A DNA stretch of 11,906 nucleotides from Rhodoferax sp. (GCA_029946045.1 JAQSDS010000448.1:1-11906), one strand, 5' to 3'; positions 1 through 8,217 are shown, counted from the first letter of the stretch. A program made the numbers and translations. The notes: generated by a model not told the origin, from the sequence alone.

Positions 1-1584
1 CACTATATTGGCCTGCTGGTGGACCACCATCAGCCGGAGCTGGCCGAGACTTTTTTCAACTCGGTCACCACCAAGATCCTGCACCGCAGCTACTTCCAGA
101 ATGATTTCATTTTCATTCGCCCGGCGGTCAGCACCGAGTACATAGAAAACAGCGAGTCTGAGTCACGCCCCACTTACCGCGCTTATTACCCGAGCGCCAG
201 CAACATGCAGGAGGTCCTGCTGCAAATGGTGCAAGACTTTCATTTGCGGCGTGACTTTGAAGACCTGCCACGTGACGTGGCACGGGTGGCAGGGGTACTG
301 AACCGCCTGCTGGGTGACGCCACCTTGCGCGCCAATTTTCAGATTCAGGTGCTCACAGGCCTGTTTTTCCGCAACAAGGGCGCTTACATCGTGGGCCGGC
401 TGATCAACGGCTTTGCCGAAGTCCCCTTTGCCCTGCCCATGTTGTATGTCCAAGGGGAATAAAAGCTGGTCATTGACGCGGTGCTGTACGGCGAGGATGA
501 CCTGCACATGCTGTTCAGTTTTGCCCGCGCCTACTTCATGGTCGACATGGAAATCCCGAGTGCCTATGTGCAGTTTTTGCGCAACATGATGCCGCGCAAG
601 CCGCGCAACGAGCTCTACAGCGCCCTGGGTCTGGCCAAGCAGGGCAAGACCCTTTTTTACCGCGACTTTCTCTACCACCTGCGCCATTCCACTGACCCAT
701 TTCGCATCGCGCCCGGCATCAAGGGCATGGTCATGCTGGTGTTTGACCTGCCCAGCTTTCCCTATGTGTTCAAGCTCATCAAGGACTTTTATCCGCCACC
801 CAAGGAGACCAGCCGTGAGCAGATCAAGGGCAAGTACCTGCTGGTCAAGCAGCATGACCGCGTGGGTCGCATGGCCGACACCCTGGAGTACAGCGAGGTG
901 GCTTTCCCGCGCCAGCGTTTCACCGACGAGCTGATTGCCGAGATCGAGAAATTTGCCCCCAGCCAGCTGGAGATCAGCGATCGCGATGGCGACGGCCAGG
1001 TCGAGGTGATCCTGAAGCACGTCTACATTGAGCGGCGCATGATTCCGCTCAATATCTACCTGCAGGAAGCCTTTGATGCCGGCGGGGCCGACCCTGCCAA
1101 CACCAGCCCGCAAGCGCAACGCGCCCACGAGCAACTCGAGCGTGGTGTGATCGAGTACGGCAATGCCATCAAGGACCTGGTGGCGGCCAACATCTTTCCC
1201 GGTGACATGCTGTGGAAGAACTTTGGCATCACGCGCCATGGCAAGGTGGTGTTTTACGACTACGACGAGATCGAATACATCACCGACTGCGTCTTTCGCC
1301 GGGTTCCCCAGCCGCGCAACGAAGAAGAAGAAATGTCGGGCGAGGTCTGGTACACGGTGGGCCCGAAAGACGTTTTCCCCGAGACTTTTGGGCCGTTTTT
1401 GCTGGGCAACCCGGCGGTGAAAGCGGTGTTCATGATGCACCACGCTGATCTGCTCGATGTGGCGTTCTGGCAGAGTCACAAGGAGCGGATTCAGTCGGGT
1501 TACGTGTACGACGTTTTTCCGTACGACCAGCACAAGCGGTTTTCTCCTGAGCGCGCTGATGCGCAGGCTCGGGCATCGATTTGA
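1..1584 (+). pseudogene. aceK: Isocitrate dehydrogenase kinase/phosphatase AceK, 5'-truncated by window edge, with in-frame TAA
   Basis: AceK phosphorylates and dephosphorylates isocitrate dehydrogenase and so sets the split between the TCA cycle and the glyoxylate shunt in the cytoplasm. The frame is open from base 1 (HYIGLLVDHHQPELAETFFNSV), so the N-terminus lies outside the window. Family landmarks are present: [22 protein letters not shown], the ATP-loop sequence [12 protein letters not shown] (about 709-744), VFKLIKD with the ATP-binding Lys (about 766-786), [24 protein letters not shown] (from about 1186) and FYDYDE. A TAA at 460-462 interrupts the frame between YVQGE and KLVIDAV. The reading frame is the same on both sides, so this is a nonsense codon, not a frameshift. 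The downstream part (GTG at 481, 367 residues) holds the whole kinase domain but has no convincing ribosome binding site. The alternatives are a real pseudogene, a recent point mutation or a sequencing/assembly error. Family identity is very sure; functional status is not. Confidence 0.93.
460..462 (+). other. In-frame TAA stop inside aceK
   Basis: The codon lies between GGG GAA and AAG CTG GTC, in a variable stretch just before the conserved [12 protein letters not shown] segment. One base change from GAA, CAA or AAA would give TAA. The following base is A, and no known readthrough or recoding signal was recognised. Confidence 0.9.
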
Positions 1585-1605
1585 TTTTTTTTCAAGGAGT
1601 TTGAT

Positions 1606-2787
1606 ATGACAGAGCAAATAGTGATCGTGGGCGCAGCCCGCACCCCCATGGGTTCTTTTCAGGGCGACTTTGCGTCGCTGGCGGCGCACGACCTGGGTGG
1701 CGTGGCCATCCGGGCTGCCGTACAGCGTGCCGGTGTTAACCCGGAGCTGGTCAACGAGGTGCTGTTTGGCAACTGCCTGATGGCGGGCCAGGGCCAGGCG
1801 CCGGCCCGGCAGGCGGCACTGAAAGGCGGCTTGCCGCTGAGTGCGGGCGCGGTCACGCTGTCAAAAATGTGCGGCTCGGCGATGCGTGCAGCCATGTTTG
1901 CCAATGACATGCTGGCGGCCGGCAGCGCCGACGTGCTGGTGGCCGGCGGCATGGAAAGTATGACCAACGCGCCCTACCTGTTGCCCAAGGCGCGCGCTGG
2001 CTACCGCATCGGGCACGACCGCATTTTTGACCACATGATGCTCGACGGCCTGGAAGACGCCTACGAGCCCGGCCGTTCCATGGGCACCTTTGGCGAAGAC
2101 TGCGCTGCCAAATACGGCTTTACCCGTGAACAGCAAGACGCCTTTGCCACCGCCAGCGTGCAGCGTGCGCAGGCAGCGACCCAATCGGGCGCTTTTGCCG
2201 CCGAAATTGCGCCCGTCACCGTCAAAACGCGCGCCGGTGAGACCGTCATTGCGATTGATGAAGGCCCCGGCAAGGTCAAGCTCGACAAGATCAGCTCGCT
2301 CAAACCCGCGTTCAAGAAGGACGGCACCATCACGGCGGCCAGCAGTTCCAGCATCAACGACGGCGCTGCCGCGCTGGTCATGATGCGTGCCTCCACTGCG
2401 GCCAGCCTGGGTCTCAAGCCGCTGGCGCGCGTGGTGGCGCACGCCGTGCACGCCCAAGAACCCAACTGGTTTGCCACCGCGCCCATTGGCTCGGTCAACA
2501 AGGTGCTGGCCAAGGCGGGCTGGGGCGTGAAAGACGTCGACCTGTGGGAGGTCAACGAAGCCTTTGCCGTGGTGCCGATGGCGCTGATGCACGAGCTTAA
2601 TTTGAGCCACAACATCGTCAATGTGAATGGCGGCGCTTGCGCCCTGGGGCACCCGATTGGCTGCAGCGGCGCCCGCATCATGGTGACCCTGATGTATGCG
2701 CTGCAGGCGCGTGGCCTGAAAAAGGGCGTGGCCAGCCTGTGTATTGGCGGTGGCGAGGCGACCGCCGTGGCGCTTGAAATGCTCTGA
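1606..2787 (+). CDS. Acetyl-CoA C-acyltransferase (thiolase)
   Basis: This 393-residue thiolase either cleaves 3-ketoacyl-CoA with CoA or condenses two acetyl-CoA, in the cytoplasm. The length is that of the PhbA/AtoB/FadA type. All catalytic elements are visible: the nucleophile Cys89 in LSKMCGSAMRA, NEAF at about 317-320, His349 in GGACALGHPIGCSGARI, and the second Cys379 in SLCIGGGEA. The start ATG has an AAGGAG at 1594-1599, six bases upstream. The gene begins 21 bp after the aceK stop and is probably cotranscribed with it. Sequence alone does not separate a degradative role (fatty acids, branched-chain amino acids) from a polyhydroxybutyrate role; the nearby acyl-CoA dehydrogenase at 8371 favours degradation. 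Codons for residues about 276-293 are duplicated at 8218-8269. Confidence 0.95.
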   Translation: MTEQIVIVGAARTPMGSFQGDFASLAAHDLGGVAIRAAVQRAGVNPELVNEVLFGNCLMAGQGQAPARQAALKGGLPLSAGAVTLSKMCGSAMRAAMFANDMLAAGSADVLVAGGMESMTNAPYLLPKARAGYRIGHDRIFDHMMLDGLEDAYEPGRSMGTFGEDCAAKYGFTREQQDAFATASVQRAQAATQSGAFAAEIAPVTVKTRAGETVIAIDEGPGKVKLDKISSLKPAFKKDGTITAASSSSINDGAAALVMMRASTAASLGLKPLARVVAHAVHAQEPNWFATAPIGSVNKVLAKAGWGVKDVDLWEVNEAFAVVPMALMHELNLSHNIVNVNGGACALGHPIGCSGARIMVTLMYALQARGLKKGVASLCIGGGEATAVALEML

Positions 2788-2797
2788 ACACTGGCTA

Positions 2798-2864
2798 ATT
2801 GCTACCCAAAAGAGAGCTTCTGGCGATTTATAAACAAAGGCTAGAGGTCTATTTTTCTTATAAA
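2798..2864. repeat. Degenerate copy of a Comamonadaceae-type intergenic repeat, possible terminator
   Basis: The gap between the convergent thiolase and GGDEF-EAL genes holds an AT-rich segment that starts GCTACCCAAAAGAGAGCTTC and ends GGCTAGAGGTCTATTTTTC then TTATAA. The general plan (GCTA, A-run, AGAGCT, imperfect hairpin centre, GCTAGAGGYCTATTTTT, CTTATAA) resembles a short element I recall as common between genes in Acidovorax, Rhodoferax and Polaromonas. The hairpin arms are degenerate here. The T-run at 2851-2856 could end thiolase transcription. The family assignment is from memory, not from a search. Confidence 0.4.
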
Positions 2865-2870
2865 TTCCCC

Positions 2871-5621
2871 TCAAGCCGCCCAGACCGCCGCCGAGTGCCA
2901 GTTGGCCATCCAGTCGGGAAAATCGGCGGCAGGCATGGGTTTGTCGATGCCGTAGCCCTGAGCCAACTCACAGCCTATCGACAACAGCAGTTTGCCATGC
3001 GCTGCGGTCTCCACGCCTTCGGCAATGACCCCGCGATGGAAGGCGCTGGCCAGGCCGACAACGCCTTGCACAATCGCCAGGTCATCCGGATCCTGGAGCA
3101 TGTCGCAAACAAAGCTCTGGTCAATCTTGAGCACCTCCGCCGGCAGACGGCGCAAATAGGTCAGCGACGAATAGCCAGTGCCAAAGTCGTCCAGCGAGAA
3201 GTGCACGCCCAGGGCCTGACAGGCGCGCATGATCTGGGATACATGAACGATATCTGCCAGTGCACTGGTTTCCAGCACTTCGAGTTCCAGGCAATTCGGT
3301 TCCACGTCCGGGTGCTCAAGCAGCAGCGCTGACAGGCGCGCCGTAAAGTTGGGGTCTTGTAGCTGTCTGGCGCTGATGTTGACGCTGACCGGGATGTCGA
3401 GCCCGCCGGTCTTCCAGTGGCCCATTTGGGACAGTGCGCTGGTGATGACCCATTCGCCCAACTCGACATTGAGCGGGTCGTCTTCGATGATGTGCAAGAA
3501 CAAGGAAGGGGCTAACAGGTCACGCTCGGGGTGTTGCCAGCGGATCAGCGCTTCAGCACCAACGACCGCGCCGGTTCTCAGGTTCACCTTGGGCTGGTAG
3601 AACAGCACGAATTCCTTGTGATCGAGCGCAAGGCGAATCTGCTCCAGGCTGTCATGCTGGGTCTGAATCGCGGCATCCTGCGCCACATCAAACAGGTGGT
3701 AGCGGTTCTTGCCGGCATCTTTGGCCAGGTACATCGCCTGGTCGGCATGGCGCAGCAACTGGTCGGCATCGGTGCCGTCTTTCGGAAAGATGGTCACGCC
3801 GATGCTGGCCGAGGTCTGTAGCACGGCTTCGATGACGTTGCCGTCCTGGTCAATGCCCGCACGCACGGCTACCGAGCTGGCCGCAGCGCGCAGCAGCCGC
3901 TCCAGCACCGGGTAGCAGTCTTGCGCCTGTTCCAGATCGACCAGGATGGCGACAAATTCGTCGCCGCCGATGCGTGCCAGGCTGTCACCCTCGCGCAAGG
4001 CCTCTTTCATGCGCTGCGACAACTCGATCAGCAGGGTGTCGCCCGCGGTGTGGCCGTACTTGTCATTGATCTCCTTGAAGTGATCCAGGTCGAGGTAGGC
4101 CACGGCAAGTGAATGCTCGCGGCGCTGGCACTGGACGATGCCCTGCTGCATCCGGTCGGCCAGCAGCAGGCGGTTGGGCAGCCCGGTGAGCGCGTCGTAG
4201 TGGGCCATGCGTTCAAGCTGGTTCTGATGCTCTTTCTGCAGCGTGATGTCGGTGAACAGGGCCACATAGTTTTGTGTTTGGCCAGCCGCGTCGCGCACGG
4301 CGCTGATGGTGAGCATTTCGGCAAACAGTTCACCGCTCTTGCGCCGGTTCCAGAGCTCGCCGTACCAGTGGCCTTTGTCAGTCAGGGCTTTCCACATGGC
4401 AGCATAAAACTCGGGCACCTGGCGGCCGGATTGCAGCATGCGCGGGTTTTGACCCAGCGCTTCGTCACGGCTGTAGCCGGTGAGCAGCGAGAAGGCGGCG
4501 TTGACCTCGATGATGGTGCCCGTCGCATCGGTAATGATGATGCCCTCACGGGCATGGGTGAACACATTGGCGGCGAGTTGCAGGCGGCTTTCGGACGTGG
4601 TTTTTTCGATGGCGATGGCAGCCAGGTGCGCTTCATCCTCAATCAGTTGCAGCCCGGCAGCTGTGGGCTGGTAGGCCTGGCGGTGGTAGACCGCAAAAGT
4701 GCCGAGCACCTGGCCTTGCTCCGAGAGAATCGGCTGCGACCAGCAGGCACCCAAACCGGCTCGCCTCGCCAGGTCGCGGTAGGGTGTCCAAAAGGCGTGG
4801 GTTTCAATCTCTTCTACAACCACGCGCTGGCCGGTAAAGGCGGCCGTGCCACAAGAGCCAACACCGTGACCGATCGCCAGGCCCGCGATCGCCTCGTTAA
4901 AAAAATCAGGCAGGCTCGGCGCGGCACCCTGGCGCAGTTGTTTGCCGTCGTTATCCAGCAACAAAATGCTGCACAGCATGGCCGGGTTAAGTGACTCCAG
5001 GTCACGCACGATGGTGTCAAGCACGCTGGCCAGCGGTGCGTTGGCGGTCAGCATCTGCAGAACCCGGTTGATGTGCGCGACCTGGGTGTGTTGGCGCTCG
5101 CGTTCTTCGGCCCGATTGCGCTCGGTCAGGTCCGTTGCCACGATGCTGATGATGCCAACCGAAGCCGGGGGCGGGCGGTTGAGGGACAGATGAACGGGCA
5201 GCAAGGTGCCGTCGTCGCGGCGCAAGCCGACTTCGCCTTCGCTGCGTCCCGATGGCGTCGCCTGCAGCAGCGCGGCCCAGGCGGTGCCCTGACCTGGCGC
5301 GAGGAAGGCATCGAACGCCGCGCCAATCACCTGGTCAAGCGGCTTGCTGAGCAGTTCTGCAAAGCGTCGGTTGCAGTACAGGATGGTGCCCGATTCGGAC
5401 AGGCTGAGCGCGCCCTCGTTCATCTGCTCGATGAACACCCGGTAGGGCGTGTTTGCGTCTTCAAGCGTGAACACCCGGTCGCCCTGCGGGCCGGCCACGA
5501 TCAGCGCGTCCACAGCGCCGTTGCGGATCGCCCACAGCGTCTCTTCGGCTTCAGCGAGCCGCTCGCGCAAATCCTTCAGTTCCCGCGCGAGGTCCTCGCG
5601 CGGTTTTCCAGTGGGCGGCAA
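2871..5621 (-). CDS. PAS-GAF-PAS-GGDEF-EAL sensor, dual c-di-GMP cyclase/phosphodiesterase
   Basis: A predicted cytoplasmic protein of 916 residues with no visible membrane segment. Order of parts: coiled coil (about 8-30), PAS (about 55-168), GAF (about 183-340), PAS (about 348-463), GGDEF (about 470-645), EAL (about 658-905). The cyclase motif IGGDEF is intact (GGDEF 552-556). An RxxD product-inhibition site (Arg543-Asp546) sits six residues before it, as in PleD. The phosphodiesterase side also looks complete: EAL at 690-692, Asn748, the DDFGTGYSS loop 811-819, Lys832 and the EGVE loop 868-871. Both activities are therefore possible, and the balance cannot be read from sequence. The frame extends upstream to 5825, but that part overlaps kaiB. 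I chose the TTG at 5621 because AGAGGAG lies eight bases upstream and it starts just after the kaiB stop. It is the last gene of the kai operon. Confidence 0.9.
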   Translation of the reverse strand: MPPTGKPREDLARELKDLRERLAEAEETLWAIRNGAVDALIVAGPQGDRVFTLEDANTPYRVFIEQMNEGALSLSESGTILYCNRRFAELLSKPLDQVIGAAFDAFLAPGQGTAWAALLQATPSGRSEGEVGLRRDDGTLLPVHLSLNRPPPASVGIISIVATDLTERNRAEERERQHTQVAHINRVLQMLTANAPLASVLDTIVRDLESLNPAMLCSILLLDNDGKQLRQGAAPSLPDFFNEAIAGLAIGHGVGSCGTAAFTGQRVVVEEIETHAFWTPYRDLARRAGLGACWSQPILSEQGQVLGTFAVYHRQAYQPTAAGLQLIEDEAHLAAIAIEKTTSESRLQLAANVFTHAREGIIITDATGTIIEVNAAFSLLTGYSRDEALGQNPRMLQSGRQVPEFYAAMWKALTDKGHWYGELWNRRKSGELFAEMLTISAVRDAAGQTQNYVALFTDITLQKEHQNQLERMAHYDALTGLPNRLLLADRMQQGIVQCQRREHSLAVAYLDLDHFKEINDKYGHTAGDTLLIELSQRMKEALREGDSLARIGGDEFVAILVDLEQAQDCYPVLERLLRAAASSVAVRAGIDQDGNVIEAVLQTSASIGVTIFPKDGTDADQLLRHADQAMYLAKDAGKNRYHLFDVAQDAAIQTQHDSLEQIRLALDHKEFVLFYQPKVNLRTGAVVGAEALIRWQHPERDLLAPSLFLHIIEDDPLNVELGEWVITSALSQMGHWKTGGLDIPVSVNISARQLQDPNFTARLSALLLEHPDVEPNCLELEVLETSALADIVHVSQIMRACQALGVHFSLDDFGTGYSSLTYLRRLPAEVLKIDQSFVCDMLQDPDDLAIVQGVVGLASAFHRGVIAEGVETAAHGKLLLSIGCELAQGYGIDKPMPAADFPDWMANWHSAAVWAA

Positions 5622-5626
5622 GGCGA

Positions 5627-5953
5627 TTACTCCTCTGGCTTGATATCGAGCGCAATCAACACGCGATGGGTGTTCGACAAATCGCCAATCAGCCGGCGCA
5701 GTGGCAGCGGCAGTTGCTTGACCAGCGTCGGCGCGACCACGATCTGCTCGCCCTGGGCATTCTCGGGCTGCTGATAGAGGTCGATGACGTTGAGCTCGTA
5801 GCGGTCTTTCAGGCGCGCCTCGCATAAATTTTTGATGTTGGCGACGGCGCGCGCCGACTGCGGCGTGTTGCCGGCGATATACAGGCGCAGCACGTATTTG
5901 CCTTCGCCCGATTTCGCCAGCAGTTCTTCAAAGTCGGAAATGGAGTCGGTCAT
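5627..5953 (-). CDS. kaiB: KaiB family protein, second copy (KaiB-2)
   Basis: A 108-residue thioredoxin-fold KaiB homologue. In cyanobacteria KaiB binds the CI ring of KaiC after switching fold. The diagnostic segments are present: LRLYIAGNTPQSARAVANIK (about 22-41), YELNVIDLYQQPENA, APTLVKQLPLPLRRLIGDLS (about 74-93) and RVLIALD. The N-terminus has about 15 extra residues compared with the 102-residue Synechococcus protein, and the acidic C-terminal tail is shorter. Ala101 replaces the glycine found at this place in KaiB-1 (IGLD) and in Synechococcus KaiB (Gly88). The ATG has AGGAGAAAG just upstream, overlapping the KaiB-1 stop; the gap between the two genes is 12 bp. Family assignment is very sure; whether it binds the neighbouring KaiC is inferred. 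Confidence 0.94.
   Translation of the reverse strand: MTDSISDFEELLAKSGEGKYVLRLYIAGNTPQSARAVANIKNLCEARLKDRYELNVIDLYQQPENAQGEQIVVAPTLVKQLPLPLRRLIGDLSNTHRVLIALDIKPEE
5630..5636 (-). promoter_or_regulatory. Ribosome binding site deciding the TTG start of the GGDEF-EAL gene
   Basis: On the minus strand the sequence reads AGAGGAG, then TAATCGCC, then TTG. The site lies inside the last codons of kaiB and its TAA stop is in the spacer. This implies translational coupling between kaiB and the downstream gene and argues against the longer upstream extension of the frame. Confidence 0.6.
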
Positions 5954-5965
5954 GGTTTCTTTCTC

Positions 5966-6298
5966 CTATGCGCTCAGCCGCAGGTCCAGGCCGATCAATA
6001 CCCGCTCCGTGTTCGATAGATCGCCGATGATCTTGCGCACCGGCTCAGGGAGTTTTCGCACCAGCGTGGGCAGTGCCAGGATCTGGTCGCCCGCAGCGAG
6101 TTGCGGTTGCAGCATCAGGTCGATCACCTCGATCCGGTATTTGCCTTGCAAGTGCTCGCTGCAGATGCGCTTCAGGTTGGCGAAGGCAGTCAGTGATTTT
6201 GGTGTCTGGCCAGCCACGTAGAGGCGCAGATCCCAGATGACCTCGGTCGGCTCGGTCGAGCTAGCTACGCTTGGCGCTGCCTGTTTTTTTGCATTCAT
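5966..6298 (-). CDS. kaiB: KaiB family protein, first copy (KaiB-1)
   Basis: A 110-residue KaiB homologue. It shows [20 protein letters not shown] (about 24-43), [35 protein letters not shown] (about 76-95) and RVLIGLDL. It keeps the Gly103-Leu-Asp105 that matches Gly88 and Asp90 of Synechococcus KaiB, so it is the more clock-like of the two copies. About 20 N-terminal residues rich in Ala, Ser and Thr precede the fold. The frame is open further upstream to 6553, but that part overlaps kaiC. The ATG at 6298 has AGGAGA at 6307-6312, eight bases away, and is the only Met near the conserved start. It begins 37 bp after the kaiC stop and is probably cotranscribed with kaiC. Confidence 0.94.
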   Translation of the reverse strand: MNAKKQAAPSVASSTEPTEVIWDLRLYVAGQTPKSLTAFANLKRICSEHLQGKYRIEVIDLMLQPQLAAGDQILALPTLVRKLPEPVRKIIGDLSNTERVLIGLDLRLSA

Positions 6299-6335
6299 TT
6301 GCTGGGTCTCCTGGTAAGCACCGACAGACCAGCGC

Positions 6336-8072
6336 TCATTTTTTCTTCGCTCTGGCCATCGTGGACGCATCCGCCTGGCGACTGCGGCCCATCGCCTGGC
6401 GGTCATCCTGCAGCCGGTTTTTGCGTTGTGATGCCTCGCTGGCGAGCTGGCCAACCTCGGCCTCGCTGGCGGCGAATTCGGCGCGCAAGGCGGCAATCTG
6501 GCTCTCCATCGCCAGGCGCTTGCGCTCCAGCACGACATCCTGGCGCTGCGCATCCTGCTGCGCGGCCACTTGTTCGGCCTGCTCGCGCGCTTCCTGCGCC
6601 AGCCTGGCCGAGCCGGTCAGCAGGCCCGCCGGGCCAACATACACGTCGGCCAACTCGACCCCGTGGTCGCTCAGCAAAAACTCACGAATCTGGTTCGAGT
6701 GCGCCATGCCGCGTGATTTCAGCACGTACATGCCGCGATTGCGCTCGCCGTTGAACTCCAGGTCGCGCAGCAGCAGCCAGGTGTCGATCAGCGAGGAGAT
6801 CGCTTCGCCGGTTTGCTCTGCCGCCTCACTGCCGGTGTGGGTGAGGTTGACCAGCATCACCGTGATGTTCCTCGCTTTGAGGAAGTCAATCAGCCGGATC
6901 AGCATCGACTTGATCTCGGCCTGCGAGCCGGCCCCGCCAAACGAGGAAATCGGGTCGACGATCACCACGCTGGGCTCAAATTCGTTGATCATCTTGAGCG
7001 TGGTCGAGAGGTGCATTTCCAGGCCGGTGAGCGAAGGCCGCGAGGCCTGAAGCCGCAGCAGCCCCTTTTTTACCCAGGGCTGCAGATCTGCGCCGATCGA
7101 GCGCATGTTGCGCAGCAACTGGCTTGGCGACTCCTCAAACAAAAACGTCAGGCAGCGCTCGCCCCGGCGGCAGGTCGCTTCGGCAAAGAGCGCGGCCAAG
7201 CTGGTCTTGCCACTGCCTGCCGTGCCCGACACCAATATGCTGCTGCCACGGTAATAGCCTTTGCCGCCCAGCATGGCATCAAGCCGGGCGATGCCCGATG
7301 AGATGCGTTCCTGTGACACCAGGTGCTGCAGACCGAGCGAGGTCACCGGCAGCATGAAGATGCCTTGCTCGTCGATGAGGAACGGGTATTCGTTGGTGCC
7401 GTGGACGGAGCCGCGGTATTTGGCCACGCGCAGTCGCCGCGTCGACATCTGCTCGGTCACGCGATGGTCGAGCACGATCACGCAATCCGAGACGTATTCT
7501 TCGATGCCATAGCGCGTCAGGGTACTCTCGCCGCGTTCGCCGGTGATGACGGCGGTGACCCCCTTTTGCTTGAGCCACCGGAACAGCCGGCGCAGCTCGG
7601 CACGCAGAATGGCCGGGTTGGGCAGCCCGGCAAACAGGGCTTCTACGGTATCCAGTACCACCCGCTTGGCACCGATGCTGTCGATGGCACTGCCGAGGCG
7701 GATGAACAGGCCTTCAAGGTCGTATTCGCCGGTCTCCTCAATTTCGCTGCGCTCGACGTAGACGTAGTCGAGCGCGAGTTTCTTCGCCGCCACCAGCGCC
7801 TTCAGATCAAAGCCGAGCGAGGCGACATTGCTGGTGAGATCTTCGGCCGTTTCCTCAAACGCCATGAACACGCCTGGTTCCTTGTATTGCTGCGCGCCGT
7901 GGACCAGAAACTCCATCGCCATGAGCGTCTTGCCGCAGCCAGCGCTGCCACAGATCAGCGTGGGCCGGCCCGTCGGAAACCCGCCGCCGGTGATATCGTC
8001 GAGCCCGCGGATGCCGGTGGGTGATTTCGGCAGGTACAACACGGGGGTTTTTTTGACCAGGTTTGGTTTCAT
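6336..8072 (-). CDS. kaiC: Circadian clock/timer ATPase KaiC with C-terminal coiled coil
   Basis: A 578-residue double RecA-type ATPase. The CI half has Walker A GSAGCGKT (42-49), the catalytic FEETAED (Glu73/Glu74) and Walker B VVLD (138-141). The CII half has GTAGSGKT (283-290), FEESPSQ (Glu313/Glu314) and VVIVD (369-373). By alignment to Synechococcus KaiC, the autophosphorylation pair Ser431/Thr432 is Ser426/Ser427 here (AISSLIDT), and Thr426 matches Thr421. From about residue 490 the protein runs into a charged, alanine/glutamine/arginine-rich tail of about 85 residues ending in KKK, which looks like a coiled coil. Known KaiBC-only proteobacterial KaiCs, such as that of Rhodobacter sphaeroides, have such a tail and use it to pair hexamers. 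No kaiA is visible. The start ATG lacks a strong ribosome binding site, but the next residues match KaiC N-termini. It is the first gene of the leftward operon. Confidence 0.96.
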   Translation of the reverse strand: MKPNLVKKTPVLYLPKSPTGIRGLDDITGGGFPTGRPTLICGSAGCGKTLMAMEFLVHGAQQYKEPGVFMAFEETAEDLTSNVASLGFDLKALVAAKKLALDYVYVERSEIEETGEYDLEGLFIRLGSAIDSIGAKRVVLDTVEALFAGLPNPAILRAELRRLFRWLKQKGVTAVITGERGESTLTRYGIEEYVSDCVIVLDHRVTEQMSTRRLRVAKYRGSVHGTNEYPFLIDEQGIFMLPVTSLGLQHLVSQERISSGIARLDAMLGGKGYYRGSSILVSGTAGSGKTSLAALFAEATCRRGERCLTFLFEESPSQLLRNMRSIGADLQPWVKKGLLRLQASRPSLTGLEMHLSTTLKMINEFEPSVVIVDPISSFGGAGSQAEIKSMLIRLIDFLKARNITVMLVNLTHTGSEAAEQTGEAISSLIDTWLLLRDLEFNGERNRGMYVLKSRGMAHSNQIREFLLSDHGVELADVYVGPAGLLTGSARLAQEAREQAEQVAAQQDAQRQDVVLERKRLAMESQIAALRAEFAASEAEVGQLASEASQRKNRLQDDRQAMGRSRQADASTMARAKKK

Positions 8073-8119
8073 CGTCGGTACCCGCGTTTGGCGTTGGAAT
8101 AGTGCTACTTTGCCCGGAC

Positions 8120-8147
8120 TTTATCGCCTTGTATTGCGTTTGGTCAA
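8120..8147 (-). promoter_or_regulatory. Candidate sigma70 promoter of the kai operon
   Basis: On the minus strand TTGACC (8147-8142) is followed after 16 bases by GATAAA (8125-8120). The -35 matches consensus at 5 of 6 bases and the -10 at 4 of 6. Transcription would start near 8113, about 40 bases before the kaiC ATG. An imperfect inverted repeat brackets it: TGCCCGGACTTT at 8111-8122 and AAAGTCGGGCA at 8157-8167. A second copy of the -35-like sequence lies 11 bp further upstream. Confidence 0.4.
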
Positions 8148-8217
8148 GGTCTGGTCAAAGTCGGGCACGGCGAAGCCAGTTTTCCAATGCCGCCGCCATT
8201 TGCACCACCTCTGGCCT

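Noticed and set aside
163..1689. 508-codon open frame on the minus strand opposite aceK
   Set aside because: It is an antisense shadow of GC-rich coding sequence: the plus frame encodes clear AceK, while the minus frame shows no recognisable domain and runs across the aceK-thiolase boundary.
1861..2874. 337-codon minus-strand frame opposite the thiolase gene
   Set aside because: Antisense shadow; the plus strand carries a complete thiolase with all catalytic residues, and the minus product resembles no known family.
5622..5825. N-terminal extension of the GGDEF-EAL frame
   Set aside because: It lies entirely over kaiB-2, is Arg/Ala-rich and low in complexity, and a good ribosome binding site precedes the TTG at 5621.
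6299..6553. N-terminal extension of the KaiB-1 frame
   Set aside because: It overlaps the kaiC coiled-coil coding region, and the ATG at 6298 has its own ribosome binding site.
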